Below, piece by piece: positions 51,831 to 61,693 of a DNA stretch of 64,000 nt (position 1 is its first letter; every line of letters starts with the position of its first letter). Under the pieces are notes generated by a model. The model searched no databases. It saw only the letters and a list, made by a program, of their open reading frames with translations, and was not told the DNA's origin. Origin of the DNA: Belnapia rosea. Lineage in GTDB: Bacteria > Pseudomonadota > Alphaproteobacteria > Acetobacterales > Acetobacteraceae. The DNA is taken from contig NZ_FMZX01000008.1 of NCBI RefSeq assembly GCF_900101615.1, positions 113,217-177,216 of the forward strand. Direction: 5' to 3'. The translations under genes and the position numbers were made by a program.

Positions 51831-54800
51831 ATGCCATTCGTGGAACTTGGAAGCATTGTTGAGGCTGAATCGGTCCCATCGGGCATTTGTGCGGCCCAAC
51901 ATCATTATGTGGACGAAGTCGCCAAGCCGGTGACCGAGAGCGGCTCCGGTCCCCACGACGACGACACCCCTGATGGTGCGACCGTTACCCCGGATCGTGT
52001 CCTCACAGACCCTTGGAGCGAGCCTGCCGCGCGGAGGGCCATGGGCTTTCTGGCGATTCGAAGGTTCGGAACCAAACTTTCAGCGGTACGCGTCGACCCG
52101 CTCCCGCTGGAAGGCACCGGACGGACCCTGCATTGGCTGTGTTTTGGCGCCCAAGAGGAGGTCTCTGACTGGCGGGCCTCGGACCAGCGCTCGGAAGCAG
52201 TCTTGGCTGCCGTCGTCCGCTGGATTGAAGGCGGGTTCCAGTTCTTCGGAGGCGCTCTGGCTTCAACCATCCCGCTGCCCGACATCATGGAAGCCATTGT
52301 GGGCTGCTTGGATGACCGCGAGAAGGACGTGATCCAGAGGCGGGCCGCAGGCGAAACCCTGGAAGCCCTCGGAGTACTTTACGGCGTCACCCGGGAGCGC
52401 ATCAGGCAGATTGAGACTAGGGCTATCGAAACTCTCGCAGAGCGGGTCGTCGCTCTGAGGGCTAGCCACCATCCAGCCGTGCTGGCCCTGTTTGGACATG
52501 CGAGACGACTGGCGACGAGCGTGCTGGTCGCGGCCTCCGAGGAAGAAGGCTGTCTCCGGGAGGAGGCGAAGGAGCGCTGGATCCGAAAGGCCCTGCCGCA
52601 GTCGGACGCAGAAGTTTTGCTGATACTACTTCGGATCAAAGGCGAGGTGGAACCTGGCATTAGACCTGTCCTCGACCCTCTCTCCACGGCGGGCTTTCCG
52701 TTCCAAGCGGGCCGCACTGCCCTGCAGTGGCGTGACGAGGATGTTGAGGCACTCAGAGTCGGGTTCCTGCGCTTAGTAGGAAGCCGCAAGCGACGGTGGT
52801 CGCGCCTGGATGGGGTCTGTGCCGCTGCGAAACTGAGCAGAGACACCGCCACTGCGGTCGCCAAGTTCGCCGGGCTGACGATCCAGGGAGAATGGGTGTT
52901 CGAAGGACGCCTGAAGGCGGGCGACGTCAGGCGAGCGGCGCTCACCGGCGTTCTTGCGGGTGCCGGGCGAGCGATGCACGAGGTTGAGCTCCTCGAAGAA
53001 CTCGTTCCGCTCGGACTATCCGCAGACTCAGCCCTCAGGGACATTCACCGGGCCCTGGCAGAGGATCAGGATACCTTCGCCTCGGACGGCAATGCCATTT
53101 GGCAACTCCGGGCCCAACTTGGCGCCACCGTCGAAGACCGGCGCCCTGACCATCCCCTGCTGCCTGTCCCGATGGACCACACGGCACTGAAGGACGCCCT
53201 TGCCGCTCTACAGGCGGCGGAGCGGAACGCGTCTTGTGAAACACTGCAGGACCTCTGCGCCGATCAGCTCGACTTCGTCACCCATGCCGGGGACCGTCTG
53301 GCCCGGGCTCTGGCCGAACTTCCTGGGACCGAGCGGGCCTCCGTCGCCCAAATCCTGCACCCTTCGGATGAGGCGAAGCTCCTGGCTTGGCTGCGGGTCG
53401 CAACACCCCGGGACGACATCGACGCTGCTCCCGACGGACCGTGGCCACCGCGCATCCTCGAAGGCCTGACCTTGCTGGCAGCGTTCGTCGCCGCCGTGAG
53501 GGCCACCGGCGGTTCGGACAGTGCTCATTGGACCGCAATTTTTGACGCCTGTGGTGAGCGTGCTCGCGGCTGGATCTTCAACACCCAGCAGTCCGCGCGA
53601 CGGCACATCCTCTCGCGGCTGGTCGAGGTGGCTACGCTTCTGCGGCTCCGCCGCGCGTTCTCCTTCCAGTCAGATCCCTGGTCGACCCTGCTCACCCTAC
53701 AAGCGGGCCTCCTGAAGGGGGACATAGGCGCCCTTCCCCGATGGCTCAGCATGAGTCTGCCTACTGTCGCCATCCGCCAACTCGTCGCCCCCGGACCCAA
53801 TCACTCGGCATCCATGGCCTGCATATGGAACGCCCTTCAGGCGTACCGCCGGGGGAACATCGGGCGGGATGCAGTCAGCATGGTCTCCCGGCATTCGGAG
53901 TGGTGGCCGGGATGGTCGGTGGACGAGGCATGCCGTTCGTGCACGGAGAGCCGACCGGACGAGCGGCCCTCAAGAAGTTTCGGGGATGCCCCGTCCGAGG
54001 CTTCGCCGCCGGTTCCTCGCGACCCGACGCCGGTAGGTGAGGTTAGGCTGGCCAGGGCGACCGGCGGCCGAAACCTGGATCCGCAGTCCATTCTGGCATC
54101 GTTGGATGTGGCGCTCGAACCGGATGGCCACGCCTTCTCGGTAGGGTTGCCAGAGAAGCTCCAGGTGCCGCCCGGCTCCATCACCCTCTTGGGCGAGGGC
54201 TTCCGTGTCGGCGGGACCGTCCAGGAGGACGGAGCCGTGCGCTGGCATGCCGAGCAGAGCCGGATCAGGTTGGGGCTGAAAGGGGCGCCGGAGCGCGTTA
54301 TTAGGCTGGAACAGGGCGGCGAGGTGCTGGCCTCGCACCCCGTCCGTCTTTGGGCGACCGACGACTACATCGCCGCCTACCAGCTCGGATCCGGTCGCGG
54401 CCGCCCTTTCGACCCGTTCGTGTCTCCGCTTCCGCGGAGCGGCGCCTTGGCGATCCTCCTGCACCGAACGCTGATCGTGTCGGAGGAAGCGGACGAGGAG
54501 CACGGCCTCAATGACCAGTACGTCCTCAAGGTGTTCAGGGCTGGCCTCCCGCAGAGGGCCACCATCTCCTGCGACGGGGAGATCCTCTGGGAGGCGGAGC
54601 ATCAGAGCGAGACCCGACGCGTTCTTCCGGACGCGATGGCCTATCTGGCCCTCGACAGCGTCTCGGCTCGCTGGGGTGCGCAGACCGACCTGCTCCTCTT
54701 CAGATGCCCGAGTGGCTTCGTCCCCCATCGTGCGTACGTCGGGGCTCAAGCGATGCCCGCGCTGCCCGACGGGGCATCCTGGAGGTTCCCCGGCTTCTCC

Positions 54801-56138
54801 CTCCTGCCGGGCATGGACGCCCTGCGGCGCCGAGGGCGCCTCGACGGGTTTCTCGACGGGGAGCGCGTGTCCGTTCCCGCCCTGGTTTCCTTGGCCCAGG
54901 CACCGACTGGCGCTGCGGTTCGAGAAGGAGAACGGTGGCTGCCGCTCGACCCGAGTGTGGGCTTCGAGAAGGCGAAACACGGCCAGTCACGCGTGTGGGC
55001 CTGCCTGCCGCAATTGGGAATAGAGACGGATTGGACCGTCTTTGAGGGGCCTCGTGCCATTGCCCCGTACCGCGAGCAAGGCGTTCACGTCGGCCCTCAG
55101 CTCATCGGCTACGGCGAGCCGCTCCGGGTAGAACCGAGGCGCTTCAACCTGAACGGCTCAGGCGTGACCCTGGCCGCCTTCACGATCGACACCGGCGTGG
55201 TGGTCGGCTGCCAACAGGACGACGAAAGGGTCTCCCTCCAACTCACGGTCCCCGTTGTCTGGACCGAGCGTCACAAAGCATTCGCCTGGTCGGAGCAAGG
55301 CATCACGGCAGTCTCGTCAACGGCAAAGGATACCGCCTCCTCGGAGCTCGTATTCTCGGGTCTCACCCATCCCGTTGATGGGGTGTGCATCTTTCATGAG
55401 GCAGTCTGGCTGGGAACGGGCCTGCCGACCGACGACGGCCCAGCCGCGGTGAACGCCTTTCTGGCGAATGCGCCGGGTTGGCCCGAAACGCTTCGGCTCA
55501 CGACGTCCGGACACCTGCCGGTCTTGGCAACTAATCCGGCGGCGACGGCCGCCAGCCGACTTCAATCCGACGGTGGCAAGGGACTTGTGGCGTTGTTCAG
55601 CATGCCAAAGGACCCCGCGAGCGCACACGTCGCTGGCCGCCTCCTCGAGACCTGGGAAGCGAAGGGCAAGCTGGCGGAAGCCCTCATCGAACAATTCCTT
55701 CGCGCGATCAGGGACGGCGGCCGCCCGGTGACGCTTTTGGATCGGCTGGTGACGGATGCGCCTTGCTCCGCCATCCGTGTGCTTGCGCATGGCCTGCAGC
55801 CGGTCGCCAAGCGGGAACGCGGCCAGGTTCTCGAGACCTTGATCCGACGCCTGCTGCCGCAAGACGTAAGGGACGGCTTGGCATCCCAGGGAAGCAGCAG
55901 CTTCCTTGGCGAGGCCGAGGCGGCGATGCTCGCCCGGGCGTTCAAAGTCACCGGCTTCGACCACAACTTTCTCGCCTCCAAGATGGAGGCGAGCATCGCT
56001 TCGCTGGCGTGGGCGACGGCTTCGGCGCCTACTCCGTCGCGTCACGACCAGAATCTCGCCACCTCCCTCACCATCGCCCCGGTCCGGCGCTGGCTGGCCG
56101 TGCATCTCCTTGCACGGCTGTGCCCGCTGGTCCGCTGA
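51831..56138 (+). CDS. Large protein with sigma-region-4-like HTH, putative DruH-like partner
   Basis: About 1435 residues. The start is uncertain: ATG at 51831, or GTG at 51840 which has GGGGGA at a good distance; TTG at 51810 is also in frame. Residues about 160-205, DDREKDVIQRRAAGETLEAL, then GVTRERIRQIETRAIETLAERV, form a sigma-70 region 4-type helix-turn-helix. The next 400 residues are helical with several winged-helix-like units (RRAALTGVLAGAGRAMHEVELLEELV). The last 600 residues are beta-rich with no known domain. Thirteen bases separate it from the helicase. Large proteins of unknown fold paired with a DUF1998 helicase are the hallmark of Druantia type III (DruH-DruE). This is by arrangement and size, not by a proven domain match. 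Confidence 0.7.
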   Translation: MPFVELGSIVEAESVPSGICAAQHHYVDEVAKPVTESGSGPHDDDTPDGATVTPDRVLTDPWSEPAARRAMGFLAIRRFGTKLSAVRVDPLPLEGTGRTLHWLCFGAQEEVSDWRASDQRSEAVLAAVVRWIEGGFQFFGGALASTIPLPDIMEAIVGCLDDREKDVIQRRAAGETLEALGVLYGVTRERIRQIETRAIETLAERVVALRASHHPAVLALFGHARRLATSVLVAASEEEGCLREEAKERWIRKALPQSDAEVLLILLRIKGEVEPGIRPVLDPLSTAGFPFQAGRTALQWRDEDVEALRVGFLRLVGSRKRRWSRLDGVCAAAKLSRDTATAVAKFAGLTIQGEWVFEGRLKAGDVRRAALTGVLAGAGRAMHEVELLEELVPLGLSADSALRDIHRALAEDQDTFASDGNAIWQLRAQLGATVEDRRPDHPLLPVPMDHTALKDALAALQAAERNASCETLQDLCADQLDFVTHAGDRLARALAELPGTERASVAQILHPSDEAKLLAWLRVATPRDDIDAAPDGPWPPRILEGLTLLAAFVAAVRATGGSDSAHWTAIFDACGERARGWIFNTQQSARRHILSRLVEVATLLRLRRAFSFQSDPWSTLLTLQAGLLKGDIGALPRWLSMSLPTVAIRQLVAPGPNHSASMACIWNALQAYRRGNIGRDAVSMVSRHSEWWPGWSVDEACRSCTESRPDERPSRSFGDAPSEASPPVPRDPTPVGEVRLARATGGRNLDPQSILASLDVALEPDGHAFSVGLPEKLQVPPGSITLLGEGFRVGGTVQEDGAVRWHAEQSRIRLGLKGAPERVIRLEQGGEVLASHPVRLWATDDYIAAYQLGSGRGRPFDPFVSPLPRSGALAILLHRTLIVSEEADEEHGLNDQYVLKVFRAGLPQRATISCDGEILWEAEHQSETRRVLPDAMAYLALDSVSARWGAQTDLLLFRCPSGFVPHRAYVGAQAMPALPDGASWRFPGFSLLPGMDALRRRGRLDGFLDGERVSVPALVSLAQAPTGAAVREGERWLPLDPSVGFEKAKHGQSRVWACLPQLGIETDWTVFEGPRAIAPYREQGVHVGPQLIGYGEPLRVEPRRFNLNGSGVTLAAFTIDTGVVVGCQQDDERVSLQLTVPVVWTERHKAFAWSEQGITAVSSTAKDTASSELVFSGLTHPVDGVCIFHEAVWLGTGLPTDDGPAAVNAFLANAPGWPETLRLTTSGHLPVLATNPAATAASRLQSDGGKGLVALFSMPKDPASAHVAGRLLETWEAKGKLAEALIEQFLRAIRDGGRPVTLLDRLVTDAPCSAIRVLAHGLQPVAKRERGQVLETLIRRLLPQDVRDGLASQGSSSFLGEAEAAMLARAFKVTGFDHNFLASKMEASIASLAWATASAPTPSRHDQNLATSLTIAPVRRWLAVHLLARLCPLVR

Positions 56139-56150
56139 AGGAGCCGCCCT

Positions 56151-59100
56151 TTGGACATCGAGAAGTCCCTCCAAGTCGACGCGATCCGCACCCGTGCCCA
56201 GATGCAGGAGCGGCTCGTCGATGTGGCATCCGCGGATGCTTACATGCGGGATCCAGCCCTCCAGGAGCGCGTAAGGCAGGTCTGGCGGGGGGAGGACGGC
56301 GACGCCGGTTCCGCCAGCGAGCTGTTCATCGAGGGCATCTTCCCCGCTGCTGACGGAGAGGCCAGCATCGACGGTCTCGTCGCTGAGGGCACCTTCGCCC
56401 CTGCGCTCCGTGACCAGCTGGCACGCGTGGACGGCTCCATGACCGGGCGTCCCCTCTACAAGCACCAGCGGGAGGCCATCGAGCTGGCCCGGCGGCCCGA
56501 TCCTTCGCGGCCGGTGGTGGTGGTCCGCGCCGGAACCGGCATGGGCAAAACCGAATCCTTCCTTCTGCCGCTCCTGAACGACCTCCACTCCCGCCCCAGA
56601 GCAGGCCGCAGACGGGGTGTCCGAGCCATCGTGCTCTACCCGATGAACGCCCTGGTCAACGACCAGGTTGAGCGGCTCCACGGTTGGATGAAGGGACAGG
56701 ACGCCTGCCGCCTGTTCCACTTCACCAGCGAGACCCCCGAGGATCCGAGGCTGGCCGACAAGGCCAACTACCCCACCTTCGACAGATCCCGGGTGAGGAC
56801 GAGGAAGGAGGCGCGGGAGAACCCGCCCGACGTCCTGGTCACCAACTATTCCATGCTCGAGTACATGCTGATCCGTCCGCAGGACGCTCCCTTCTTCGGG
56901 GAGGACCTGAGCGTCGTGGTGCTGGACGAGATGCACCTCTACTCCGGAACCCTGGCGGCGGAGATCGCGCTGCTCCTCCGGCGCGTCCTGCTCCGGTGCG
57001 GCCTCCGGCACGAGGACGTCATGTGGCTGGGCGCTTCGGCGACCCTGGGCGGCGATCTGAAGGAGTTCAGCGCCGCCCTGTTCTCCCGATCGGCGGCGGA
57101 TGTCCACATCCTCGAAGGAAAGAAGACGCGGCCCCAGCTGGCCGAACCCGTGCCGCCACTGCATGACCCTGCTCCGAGCGACGTCCAGGACATACTCCCC
57201 TCCACGCCGTTCATGGACGAAGGCGGCCTGGTGGACGACCCGGACCTTTCGGCGGCGGTCATCGAAGGGAGCAAGGCGCTGGCAGGCCGGAGCGCCTGGG
57301 AGATCGCAAAGCGCCGGACGCGACCAGCCAACGCTCTCGCCGACATGCTGGCGCGGGCGCCGATTATGCACCGCCTTCAGGATCAGCTTTGGCGGGCAAG
57401 TAGTGGCGGCGACATCCTTCGCCTCGGCAAGCTCAGCGAGGAGCTGTGGACGCGAAACACCGCCGAAACCCGGACCGCGACGGAGCGGCTCCTGCGGCTC
57501 GGCGCCCGGGCACGCTGGACCGCGAATGAACTTCCGCTATTCCCGCACAAGATCCATTTCCTTGTGCGCAGCCCCGTAGCCCCGATGGCGTGCGTCAACC
57601 CGAACTGCACCCATCCCAGCGACTACCGCCTGCCGAACTGCGGCCCGGTCCTCTCGAACAGCCATGAGGCGTGCTCGGCGTGTGACAGCCAAACGCTGCC
57701 TTTGGCCCGCTGCCGCTCATGCGGCGAGTGGTTCATGGCCGCCGTCTACAGCTCGTCGGACAACCGCTTCCGGCCCGCCAGGGACTGGCGGGAGGACGAC
57801 GAGCGGCGCCAGGAGGATGAGGACGAGGAGGGTGGCCCCAAGTCCATACGCTTCCTGAAGCCTGCGGACCCCGATGACACGGCTTGGGAGCCGTACCAGT
57901 TGGCCGACGGCAGGCGGGAGACCCAGTTCGCCCATGCCAGGCTGAAGGCGCACGATACCTGCCCGACCTGCGAGGACGGCAAGTTCGCCCTCGCCCAACT
58001 CGGCGATACGGCGGGCCTTGGTATGGCGGCGGAAACCATGCTCGCCTCCATGCCGCCCTGGAGCGGGGCGGACCGGGCTTGGCGTCCCGCGGAGGGTCGG
58101 CGGCTCATCGCATTCAACGACAGCCGCCCCTCCGCCGCCCGGCTGGGCCCCACCCTCACTGCGACCCACGAGATCCAGATGGGCCGTGCGATGATCGCCG
58201 AGTGCCTCCGTGACGCGGCGCTGAGCGACGCCAAGCTGGCCCGTCTGAAGCGAACGGAGAGGCGGCTCCTGGCGGAACTCGAGGACGCCGAGGGCGCCGA
58301 GCGCACGCTCGTCGAGCAGGAGCTCGCCGACTGCCGCTCGGAGATGAGAGCCGCGTCAGCGGGCGGGACGATGCGGTTCTGGCTTACCCAGCTGAAGGCG
58401 CACAAGCTGACTTCCGAATTCTTCGAGCGCGAGAAGGGGCAGTTCCACAAGGCCGCGGACTGGAACCAGGAGCAGTGGGAAGCCAATCGCGACAGCATCC
58501 GCCAACGACTTGATGCCGTACTCGCGCGCGAGTTCGCAGTCCCCGTTCCGTCGATTCTGAGCCTGGAGACCACCGGCCTCGGCGAGGTGGTCTACCCCGG
58601 GCTGGAGGATCTGAGCCTCCCCGAACGACTGGCGGGGCTGATGCCAAGCACGACTGCCAGGGACGCGCTCGCGGACGCGTGGCCCGGCATCCTCGCGGGC
58701 CTTTGCGACACGGTCCGCATGAACAGGTGCGTGACCTTCGGGGATGAGGAACTGGATCGGTCCGCTTCCTACTACCCCGTGGGAACCTGGATGTCGCTTG
58801 CGGCCTCGGGGCCGTCCGTCTCGTCGTTCCTGCCCGCGAGGCCCGGCGAAACCCGCCGCACCCGCTTCGCGGCTGCGGTCCTGCGGGCGGCCGGGGTGAA
58901 GGCAGAGGCGGCGCAGTCTCTCGCCGCCATCCTCCTGGAAGCTGCCTTCGCCCAACTCATCGGGTGCGCACGGGAACAGGCGTTGCCCTGGCTGGAGCAT
59001 GGCGAGCGGGGTGTCGGCCGGAACGTGGCCGAGGGTCTCCGCATCAGGTTCTTCGAACTCGGGCTTCGGGCTTCCCAGGACGTCTACCGCTGCCCCAGCA

Positions 59101-61400
59101 CCGGCACGGTCTGGCCCCGAGCGGTCCTCGGCTGCGCCCCGATCCGCGGATCCAAGGGCGGCCTCGTCAGGATGGGCCAGGACGAGTTGGACCGGCATCC
59201 GCGCGTCGCCCGAGCCAGGCACTCCTACCTGCACGAGCAGGCATTCCGGATCGGCTTGTGGTCCGACGAGCATTCCGCCCAGCTCTCGCCCGAGGAGAAC
59301 CGGCGGCTCCAGGATCTCTTCTCCAAGGGCATCCGTAACGTTCTGAGCGCCACCACCACGATGGAGGTCGGCATCGACATCGGCGGCCTCTGCGGGGTGC
59401 TGATGGCCAACATGCCCCCGGGGCTGGCGAACTATCTCCAGCGGGGCGGCCGGGCGGGGCGCCGCACGGACGGCGCCTCCATCGTCTGCACCTTCGCGCG
59501 CCGCCGCCCCTACGATCAGGCGGCGTTCGACGACTTCCAGTCCTTCTTCCGCCGGGAACTGCGGCGGGCCAACGTGATGCTGGAGAGGGAGGGCATCGCG
59601 AGGCGCCACCTGCAAGCCATGCTCCTTGGCGACTTCTTCCAGGTGGTCCGGCCGCTCGACGCGAAGGCTGGCGCCATGGACGCCTTCGGCAAGATCGGCG
59701 CCTTCTGCGGAGTCCTCAGGCTCCCCTACCTGGACGAAGGGGCCATGGGTCCGGTGGATACCCAGCCCGCGACCCCAATCCCGATGGGGATGCGACGGCC
59801 GGAGCCTTGGTGGAGCCGGGAAGCGGAGCCGGACTTGGCCGCTCAGTTCGAGCACTTCCTCGACCATCTGCTTAGGGACGGCGGGCAGGTGCGCCAGCAG
59901 GCATTGACCCTGGCCGCGGGGACGGGCTTCGCACGGCAAGCCGCCGACTGGGACAGTTTCATCCCAGGCGTCTCGGCCCACTTCTCCGCATCGGTCCAGG
60001 AGTGGCGGTCGGATTACCAGCGGGTTGTCGAGCAGTGGCGGGTTGAGAGCGAGAGCAGGGGCGGCGCCGCAAAGTTCCGAATGAACGCCCTGGCTCGGCA
60101 GGCACGGGAACTCCGGGAAGCAACCGTGGTCGAGGAGTTGGGGAATCGGAAGTTCCTGCCCCGCTACGGCTTCCCCATCGGGCTCAACTCCCTGGTTGTG
60201 AACGTCGGGAAGGATGGGTCCGACAGGTTCAAGCTCTCACGGGATGGCTCCGTCGCCGTCGCTGAGTACGTCCCCGGCTCGGTGGTGATCGTCGGCGGGC
60301 AGTTCGTCAGGTCCCGCGGAGTGCAGCGCGCCTGGGGGAGCGACCAGGATGACATGGTCGGCGTCACGATGTGGCGCTACCAGTGCGAGGACGGCCATTC
60401 CAAGTGCCTGCCGGTCCTCGACCATTCCGACGAGCGCTGCGGGGTGGACGGCTGCAGCGCGAAGATGAACAAGCGGCCCGAGCGCCTTCTGGTGCCCAGG
60501 TACGGCTACGCGACCGCCGCATCCGATGCGCCGTCGTGGTTCGGCCAGCGCCAGCGCGTCGGCGTGGTCGAGCCCATCATTAACCACGCGGTGGGGCGGT
60601 CCACCGCCTCCAAGGAGAACTACGGCGGCCTGGACGGCCTCCACGCCGCGTTCTTGGAGAATGTCGAGCTGATCGCCGCCAATGCGGGGCAGCGCGGCAA
60701 CGGCTTCGCTGTTTGCACCTCGTGCGGCTACGCCGACTCCGAAGAGGTGGGCAAGGCGGACGGGGCGAGGAACCTCCCGCCAGGCTTCGAGCGGCACCTC
60801 CCGCTCTACCGGGCCTCAGGCAAGCCTTGCGGCGGGGCTATCGGCCAGGCGACGGTGCTACGCAATGTAACCTTCGCGGCCCGCCAGTTTACCGACTTGG
60901 TGCGCTTCGAGTTCACCGATGTGCCCGGCATGGACGCGGTGAGCCTGACTACTTTGGGGCATGCCTTGGCGCAGGCTGGCGCCGAACTCCTCGAACTCGA
61001 CCAGCGCGAGATCAGGATGGCGGTCGACCCCGTCGCCGCAGAGCGATGGGTGGTGCGGGTCTTCGACGCTGTGGGTCATGGCGGCGGGCATATGGCCGAG
61101 CTCTTCCGGCGCGGTTCTGAGTGGCTCACCGCCAGTCGTCGGGTCCTGCACCGCTCCAAGGGTCACGACGAGCTCTGCCGGACGGCCTGCATCACCTGCA
61201 TCCTTTCCTCAGTCAGCCAGGACGACGCGAGGAATGGTCTCCTTGACCGCAAGGCGGCCCTGCGGGTGCTTGAGAGCGGCGGCACCCCGCGATCCTCGGG
61301 CCTACGCGCCGAGGCCGTTACGCCGCCGGTCGGCGGCTCGGGGAAGGAAGACATGCTGGCGGCACTGCGTAGGAAGAGGGAAGCCGCAGCGAGCAAGTAG
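56151..61400 (+). CDS. Very large DEAD/DEAH helicase with DUF1998-like C-terminus, DruE-like
   Basis: A 1749-residue protein starting at a TTG, with GAAGGAG seven bases upstream overlapping the previous stop. RecA domain 1: YKHQREAIELA, Walker A GTGMGKTES (near 127), LYPMNALVNDQ, VTNYSMLEYML, DEMH (near 258), SAT (near 295). An insert of about 700 residues follows with zinc-like clusters (CVNPNCTHP, ACSACDSQTLPLARCRSCGEW, CPTCEDGKF). RecA domain 2 has SATTTMEVGIDIGG (near 1065) and QRGGRAGRR (near 1097). The C-terminus has VCTSCGYADSEEVGKADG and CRTACITCILSS, as in DUF1998. This domain plan is that of DruE; DrmA/DrmB of DISARM share it but are split. A defence role is inferred. Confidence 0.8.
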   Translation: MDIEKSLQVDAIRTRAQMQERLVDVASADAYMRDPALQERVRQVWRGEDGDAGSASELFIEGIFPAADGEASIDGLVAEGTFAPALRDQLARVDGSMTGRPLYKHQREAIELARRPDPSRPVVVVRAGTGMGKTESFLLPLLNDLHSRPRAGRRRGVRAIVLYPMNALVNDQVERLHGWMKGQDACRLFHFTSETPEDPRLADKANYPTFDRSRVRTRKEARENPPDVLVTNYSMLEYMLIRPQDAPFFGEDLSVVVLDEMHLYSGTLAAEIALLLRRVLLRCGLRHEDVMWLGASATLGGDLKEFSAALFSRSAADVHILEGKKTRPQLAEPVPPLHDPAPSDVQDILPSTPFMDEGGLVDDPDLSAAVIEGSKALAGRSAWEIAKRRTRPANALADMLARAPIMHRLQDQLWRASSGGDILRLGKLSEELWTRNTAETRTATERLLRLGARARWTANELPLFPHKIHFLVRSPVAPMACVNPNCTHPSDYRLPNCGPVLSNSHEACSACDSQTLPLARCRSCGEWFMAAVYSSSDNRFRPARDWREDDERRQEDEDEEGGPKSIRFLKPADPDDTAWEPYQLADGRRETQFAHARLKAHDTCPTCEDGKFALAQLGDTAGLGMAAETMLASMPPWSGADRAWRPAEGRRLIAFNDSRPSAARLGPTLTATHEIQMGRAMIAECLRDAALSDAKLARLKRTERRLLAELEDAEGAERTLVEQELADCRSEMRAASAGGTMRFWLTQLKAHKLTSEFFEREKGQFHKAADWNQEQWEANRDSIRQRLDAVLAREFAVPVPSILSLETTGLGEVVYPGLEDLSLPERLAGLMPSTTARDALADAWPGILAGLCDTVRMNRCVTFGDEELDRSASYYPVGTWMSLAASGPSVSSFLPARPGETRRTRFAAAVLRAAGVKAEAAQSLAAILLEAAFAQLIGCAREQALPWLEHGERGVGRNVAEGLRIRFFELGLRASQDVYRCPSTGTVWPRAVLGCAPIRGSKGGLVRMGQDELDRHPRVARARHSYLHEQAFRIGLWSDEHSAQLSPEENRRLQDLFSKGIRNVLSATTTMEVGIDIGGLCGVLMANMPPGLANYLQRGGRAGRRTDGASIVCTFARRRPYDQAAFDDFQSFFRRELRRANVMLEREGIARRHLQAMLLGDFFQVVRPLDAKAGAMDAFGKIGAFCGVLRLPYLDEGAMGPVDTQPATPIPMGMRRPEPWWSREAEPDLAAQFEHFLDHLLRDGGQVRQQALTLAAGTGFARQAADWDSFIPGVSAHFSASVQEWRSDYQRVVEQWRVESESRGGAAKFRMNALARQARELREATVVEELGNRKFLPRYGFPIGLNSLVVNVGKDGSDRFKLSRDGSVAVAEYVPGSVVIVGGQFVRSRGVQRAWGSDQDDMVGVTMWRYQCEDGHSKCLPVLDHSDERCGVDGCSAKMNKRPERLLVPRYGYATAASDAPSWFGQRQRVGVVEPIINHAVGRSTASKENYGGLDGLHAAFLENVELIAANAGQRGNGFAVCTSCGYADSEEVGKADGARNLPPGFERHLPLYRASGKPCGGAIGQATVLRNVTFAARQFTDLVRFEFTDVPGMDAVSLTTLGHALAQAGAELLELDQREIRMAVDPVAAERWVVRVFDAVGHGGGHMAELFRRGSEWLTASRRVLHRSKGHDELCRTACITCILSSVSQDDARNGLLDRKAALRVLESGGTPRSSGLRAEAVTPPVGGSGKEDMLAALRRKREAAASK

Positions 61401-61693
61401 CTTGGTCCTCGTGAGGTATCAGCATATCGCTGATTACCCCCGGACCGAGGCAGATCAAAGTGGGGCGCTAACCAGCACCCCACCTCCCATTTGCTCCCTT
61501 ACCGCGTCCAGAGCAGGTTACTAACCCCGAACCGAGCACCGGGCACATGCCGCTGGATGTCCGGGGCGGTAGGCGACGTTGAACCATTCGCCCGAGCCGT
61601 CGCGGCACAATCTCGAAAACGAATTGTCTTCGACATGATGGCTTTCTAGCAAAGGTCTGAGGATACTGGATCAGGCGAAGCAACCGAGGTTCT
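61401..61693. other. Intergenic region after the helicase
   Basis: No gene. It contains the inverted repeat ATCAGC-atatc-GCTGAT at about 61417-61433, the right copy of GATCAAAGTGGG, and a G4/C4 stem GTGGGG...CCCCAC at about 61460-61483. GC falls toward its right end. A boundary of the element could lie here, but no terminal repeat was identified. Confidence 0.5.
61453..61464 (+). repeat. Direct repeat GATCAAAGTGGG, right copy
   Basis: Same 12 bases and orientation as at 51739-51750. It begins 53 bases after the helicase stop codon. Confidence 0.7.

Larger units (their letters stand above)
45387..61400 (+). mobile_element. Tn7/Tn5053-like transposition module with helicase cargo
   Basis: Four genes in one direction (tnsA-like, tnsB, tnsC, tniQ) with overlaps or 1-base gaps, then two very large genes. 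The gene set is that of Tn7-like elements: DDE transposase, AAA+ regulator and target selector. No Cas genes are present, so it is not a CRISPR-associated type in what can be seen. Element ends cannot be fixed. The span given covers genes only; the real element may extend left to the repeat array near 37171 or right past the window. Confidence 0.75.

Noticed and set aside
56151..61400. DISARM system
   Set aside because: DISARM has separate DrmA helicase and DrmB DUF1998 proteins plus a PLD protein and a methylase. Here one protein carries both domains and no PLD or methylase gene is next to it.
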